Positions 42,042 through 43,311 of a DNA stretch of 43,311 bases are shown here, in pieces. Each line of letters starts with the position of its first letter. Position 1 is the first letter of the stretch. The DNA comes from Sedimentisphaerales bacterium (lineage in GTDB: Bacteria > Planctomycetota > Phycisphaerae > Sedimentisphaerales > Anaerobacaceae). The DNA lies in assembly GCA_030611315.1 (NCBI GenBank), contig JAUWPZ010000014.1:1-43311 (forward strand), given 5' to 3'. Below the pieces are notes generated by a model, which made no database searches, was not told the origin of the DNA, and saw only the letters and a list, made by a program, of their open reading frames with translations. A program made the translations under genes and the position numbers.

Positions 42042-42998
42042 CTAAAGACTCAAAACTAATTTGCGTTTTCTCAGCAATCCCAGCCCGCCGAGGGAGAACA
42101 GGAAAATCGTGGCCGGTTCGGGAATGAAAGTCAGATATGTGGGGCCATCAAGGACACCTCCGCTGGCGAATGTATCGATAAAGTCGCCGCTGTTGCCGTC
42201 ATATCGCAGGACACTATCAGAATTAATACTGCCGACGTAAAGGTTTCCATCCGGTCCGAAGAGAAGGCCCGTAGGAGAATCGAGGCCGCCTCCGCCGGCG
42301 AATGTGTCGATAAAGTCGCCGCTATCACCATCGTAACGCAGGACACTATTAGAATTAAAACTGCTGACATAAAGGTGGCCATCCGGGCCGAAGGTCAAGC
42401 CGGTAGGAAAATTGAGCCCGCCCCCGCTGGCGAATATATCGATAAGGATACCGCTATTGCCGTCGTATCGCAGGACACTATTATTACCCAAACTACCGAC
42501 GTACAGGTTCCCATCCGGTCCGAAGACCAGGCCGCTCGGGCCGGGTACAATGGCGAATACATCGATAAGGGTACCGGCTGAGCCGCCACTGCCGTTGTAT
42601 CGCAGCACATTGTGCGTATAGCGGCTGCTAACGTAAAGGTTGCCATCCGGGCCGAAGGTCAAACCGTCCGGTTTGCTTAGCCCGCCCTCGCTGGCAAACT
42701 TGTCGATAAAAGCCCCGGAATCGCCGTCGTAACGCAGGACACTGTTGTTGCCGGTGAAGCTGTTGACATAAAGATTACCATCCGGACCGAAAGCCAAACC
42801 GGTAGGGCCGTCGAGGCCGCCTCCGCCGGCGAATGTACCTATAAAGGCACCCGTATCACCATTGTAGCGCAGGATACTGTCGTTACTGATACTGCTGACA
42901 AACAGGTCAAGTGCGGCTAGAGCCGGCGTCTCTGTCGCAGCCGGCAAGTTCATTATGACGGCCATCAGAATCAGACCGGCCTTTTTTCTCATCATCAT
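42042..42998 (-). CDS. Secreted beta-propeller protein with PEP-CTERM anchor
   Basis: A 318-residue protein with a signal peptide and six repeats of about 46 residues of the form SVLRYDGDSGxFIDxFAxGGGL followed by LTFGPDGNLYVSS, resembling NHL/Vgb-like six-bladed propellers. It ends IPEPATIFLFSLGGLGLLRKRK, a PEP-CTERM sorting signal, so an exosortase encoded elsewhere should process it. AGAGG precedes three consecutive ATGs; the third (42992) has the best spacing. It probably binds a ligand at the cell surface or in an extracellular matrix. Confidence 0.93.
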   Translation of the reverse strand: MMMRKKAGLILMAVIMNLPAATETPALAALDLFVSSISNDSILRYNGDTGAFIGTFAGGGGLDGPTGLAFGPDGNLYVNSFTGNNSVLRYDGDSGAFIDKFASEGGLSKPDGLTFGPDGNLYVSSRYTHNVLRYNGSGGSAGTLIDVFAIVPGPSGLVFGPDGNLYVGSLGNNSVLRYDGNSGILIDIFASGGGLNFPTGLTFGPDGHLYVSSFNSNSVLRYDGDSGDFIDTFAGGGGLDSPTGLLFGPDGNLYVGSINSDSVLRYDGNSGDFIDTFASGGVLDGPTYLTFIPEPATIFLFSLGGLGLLRKRKLVLSL

Positions 42999-43106
42999 CC
43001 TCTGGTTATGATAGACGATTTACACAATGGCCGCCGTGCCTTGTGGTGAAAAGCGTTTCGGGGTCAATCCTCCCCTTGCCACCACTCCTCCATGAATGTA
43101 ATTTAA

Positions 43107-43135
43107 TGAATACCATATTGGGCGAGAAAAGTCAA
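43107..43135 (-). promoter_or_regulatory. Sigma-70-like promoter of the PEP-CTERM gene
   Basis: Minus strand TTGACT (43130-43135), 17-bp spacer, TATTCA (43107-43112), about 110 bp before the start. Confidence 0.55.
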
Positions 43136-43199
43136 GAAAAAAGTCCGGTGATGGCCTTTTTGCCTTTTTGGGGTGCATCTGTCGTATGTAGGTAGATTT

Positions 43200-43311
43200 T
43201 CAGGCAGCTAAAGGCTTTTGTTCCCATAGTTTTTTCCAATCTTCGTTTAGCCATGTTGTCCTCAAGGCAAGCGTTGACGCCGAGCCGGCTCGAGACCATC
43301 TCATGCCGGAT
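43200..43311 (-). mobile_element. C-terminal end of a transposase, probably ISKra4-type (cut by window edge)
   Basis: The minus frame entering from the right edge ends with a TGA at 43200-43202. The visible 36 residues include SGMRWSRAGSASTLALRTTW and WKKLWEQKPLAA; the GMRWS-LRxxxLN-W pattern is the usual end of ISKra4-family transposases. Only the last part is inside the window, so the family call is tentative and the element's terminal repeat was not found in the 60 bp downstream. Confidence 0.55.

Overview
The window looks like a chromosomal segment of a planctomycete, most likely from the Phycisphaerae (inference). The reasons are two secreted or Tat-exported sulfatases, a GH2 beta-galactosidase, a sialate O-acetylesterase, a 3-keto-disaccharide hydrolase domain (DUF1080) protein, Tat-exported Gfo/Idh/MocA and sugar-isomerase-like proteins, a PEP-CTERM beta-propeller protein and a DUF4954-nagB pair. 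This is the gene stock of a marine or sediment glycan degrader. Shine-Dalgarno sites are common, and many upstream regions carry readable sigma-70-type promoters (TTGACR-N16/17-TATAAT-like). No rRNA, tRNA or CRISPR array was seen.

Layout. 1-7.7 kb (minus strand): beta-galactosidase (cut by the left edge), a short-chain dehydrogenase, a thioredoxin / thioredoxin reductase / thioredoxin cluster, rmuC, and a sulfatase. The rmuC and sulfatase promoters are near-identical copies of one another. 7.9-13.5 kb (plus): a HAD phosphatase, an ASCH-domain protein, a secreted Gly/Arg-rich repeat protein, an ECF sigma factor / small membrane protein / Spy-like membrane protein operon, and an amino-acid permease. 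13.5-14.7 kb: repeat-bearing spacer with one 47-codon ORF, then an amidase-fold-like protein. 15.1-17.9 kb: DUF4954 and nagB behind a promoter with a nested dyad. 18.2-19.4 kb (minus): parvulin-type foldase lipoprotein. 19.6-25.2 kb (plus): UroD-like methyltransferase, sulfatase with HEAT repeats, sugar porter and acyl-CoA thioesterase.

25.3-32.2 kb (plus): purF-purM, an AT-rich type II restriction-modification pair, a PurF paralogue without the N-terminal cysteine, and a polytopic membrane protein. A short copy of the purM 3' end lies just downstream of the PurF paralogue, so the restriction-modification plus PurF-paralogue block may be an insertion at the end of purM. 32.2-35.9 kb (minus): DUF503, a sugar isomerase-like protein, and a three-gene set (UPF0280/COG2122, NIL-ferredoxin, DUF39/COG1900) matching the sulfide-dependent homocysteine pathway described in methanogens. 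36-40.4 kb (minus): Gfo/Idh/MocA oxidoreductase, sialate O-acetylesterase and DUF1080 protein. 40.7-43.3 kb: a mini TPR protein with an overlapping unknown, a secreted protein built of three 23-residue repeats, a PEP-CTERM beta-propeller protein, and the C-terminal end of a transposase at the right edge.

How the genes fit together: the sulfatases, beta-galactosidase, acetylesterase and DUF1080 protein would strip and cut sulfated or acetylated glycans. The sugar porter and NagB would take up and funnel sugars and amino sugars. The Spy-like/ECF module looks like an envelope-stress circuit. The homocysteine set and the thioredoxins suggest a sulfide-rich, low-oxygen habitat. The most interesting items are the ECF/Gly-rich module, the complete homocysteine operon in a bacterium, the restriction-modification/PurF-paralogue block, and the secreted 23-residue repeat protein.
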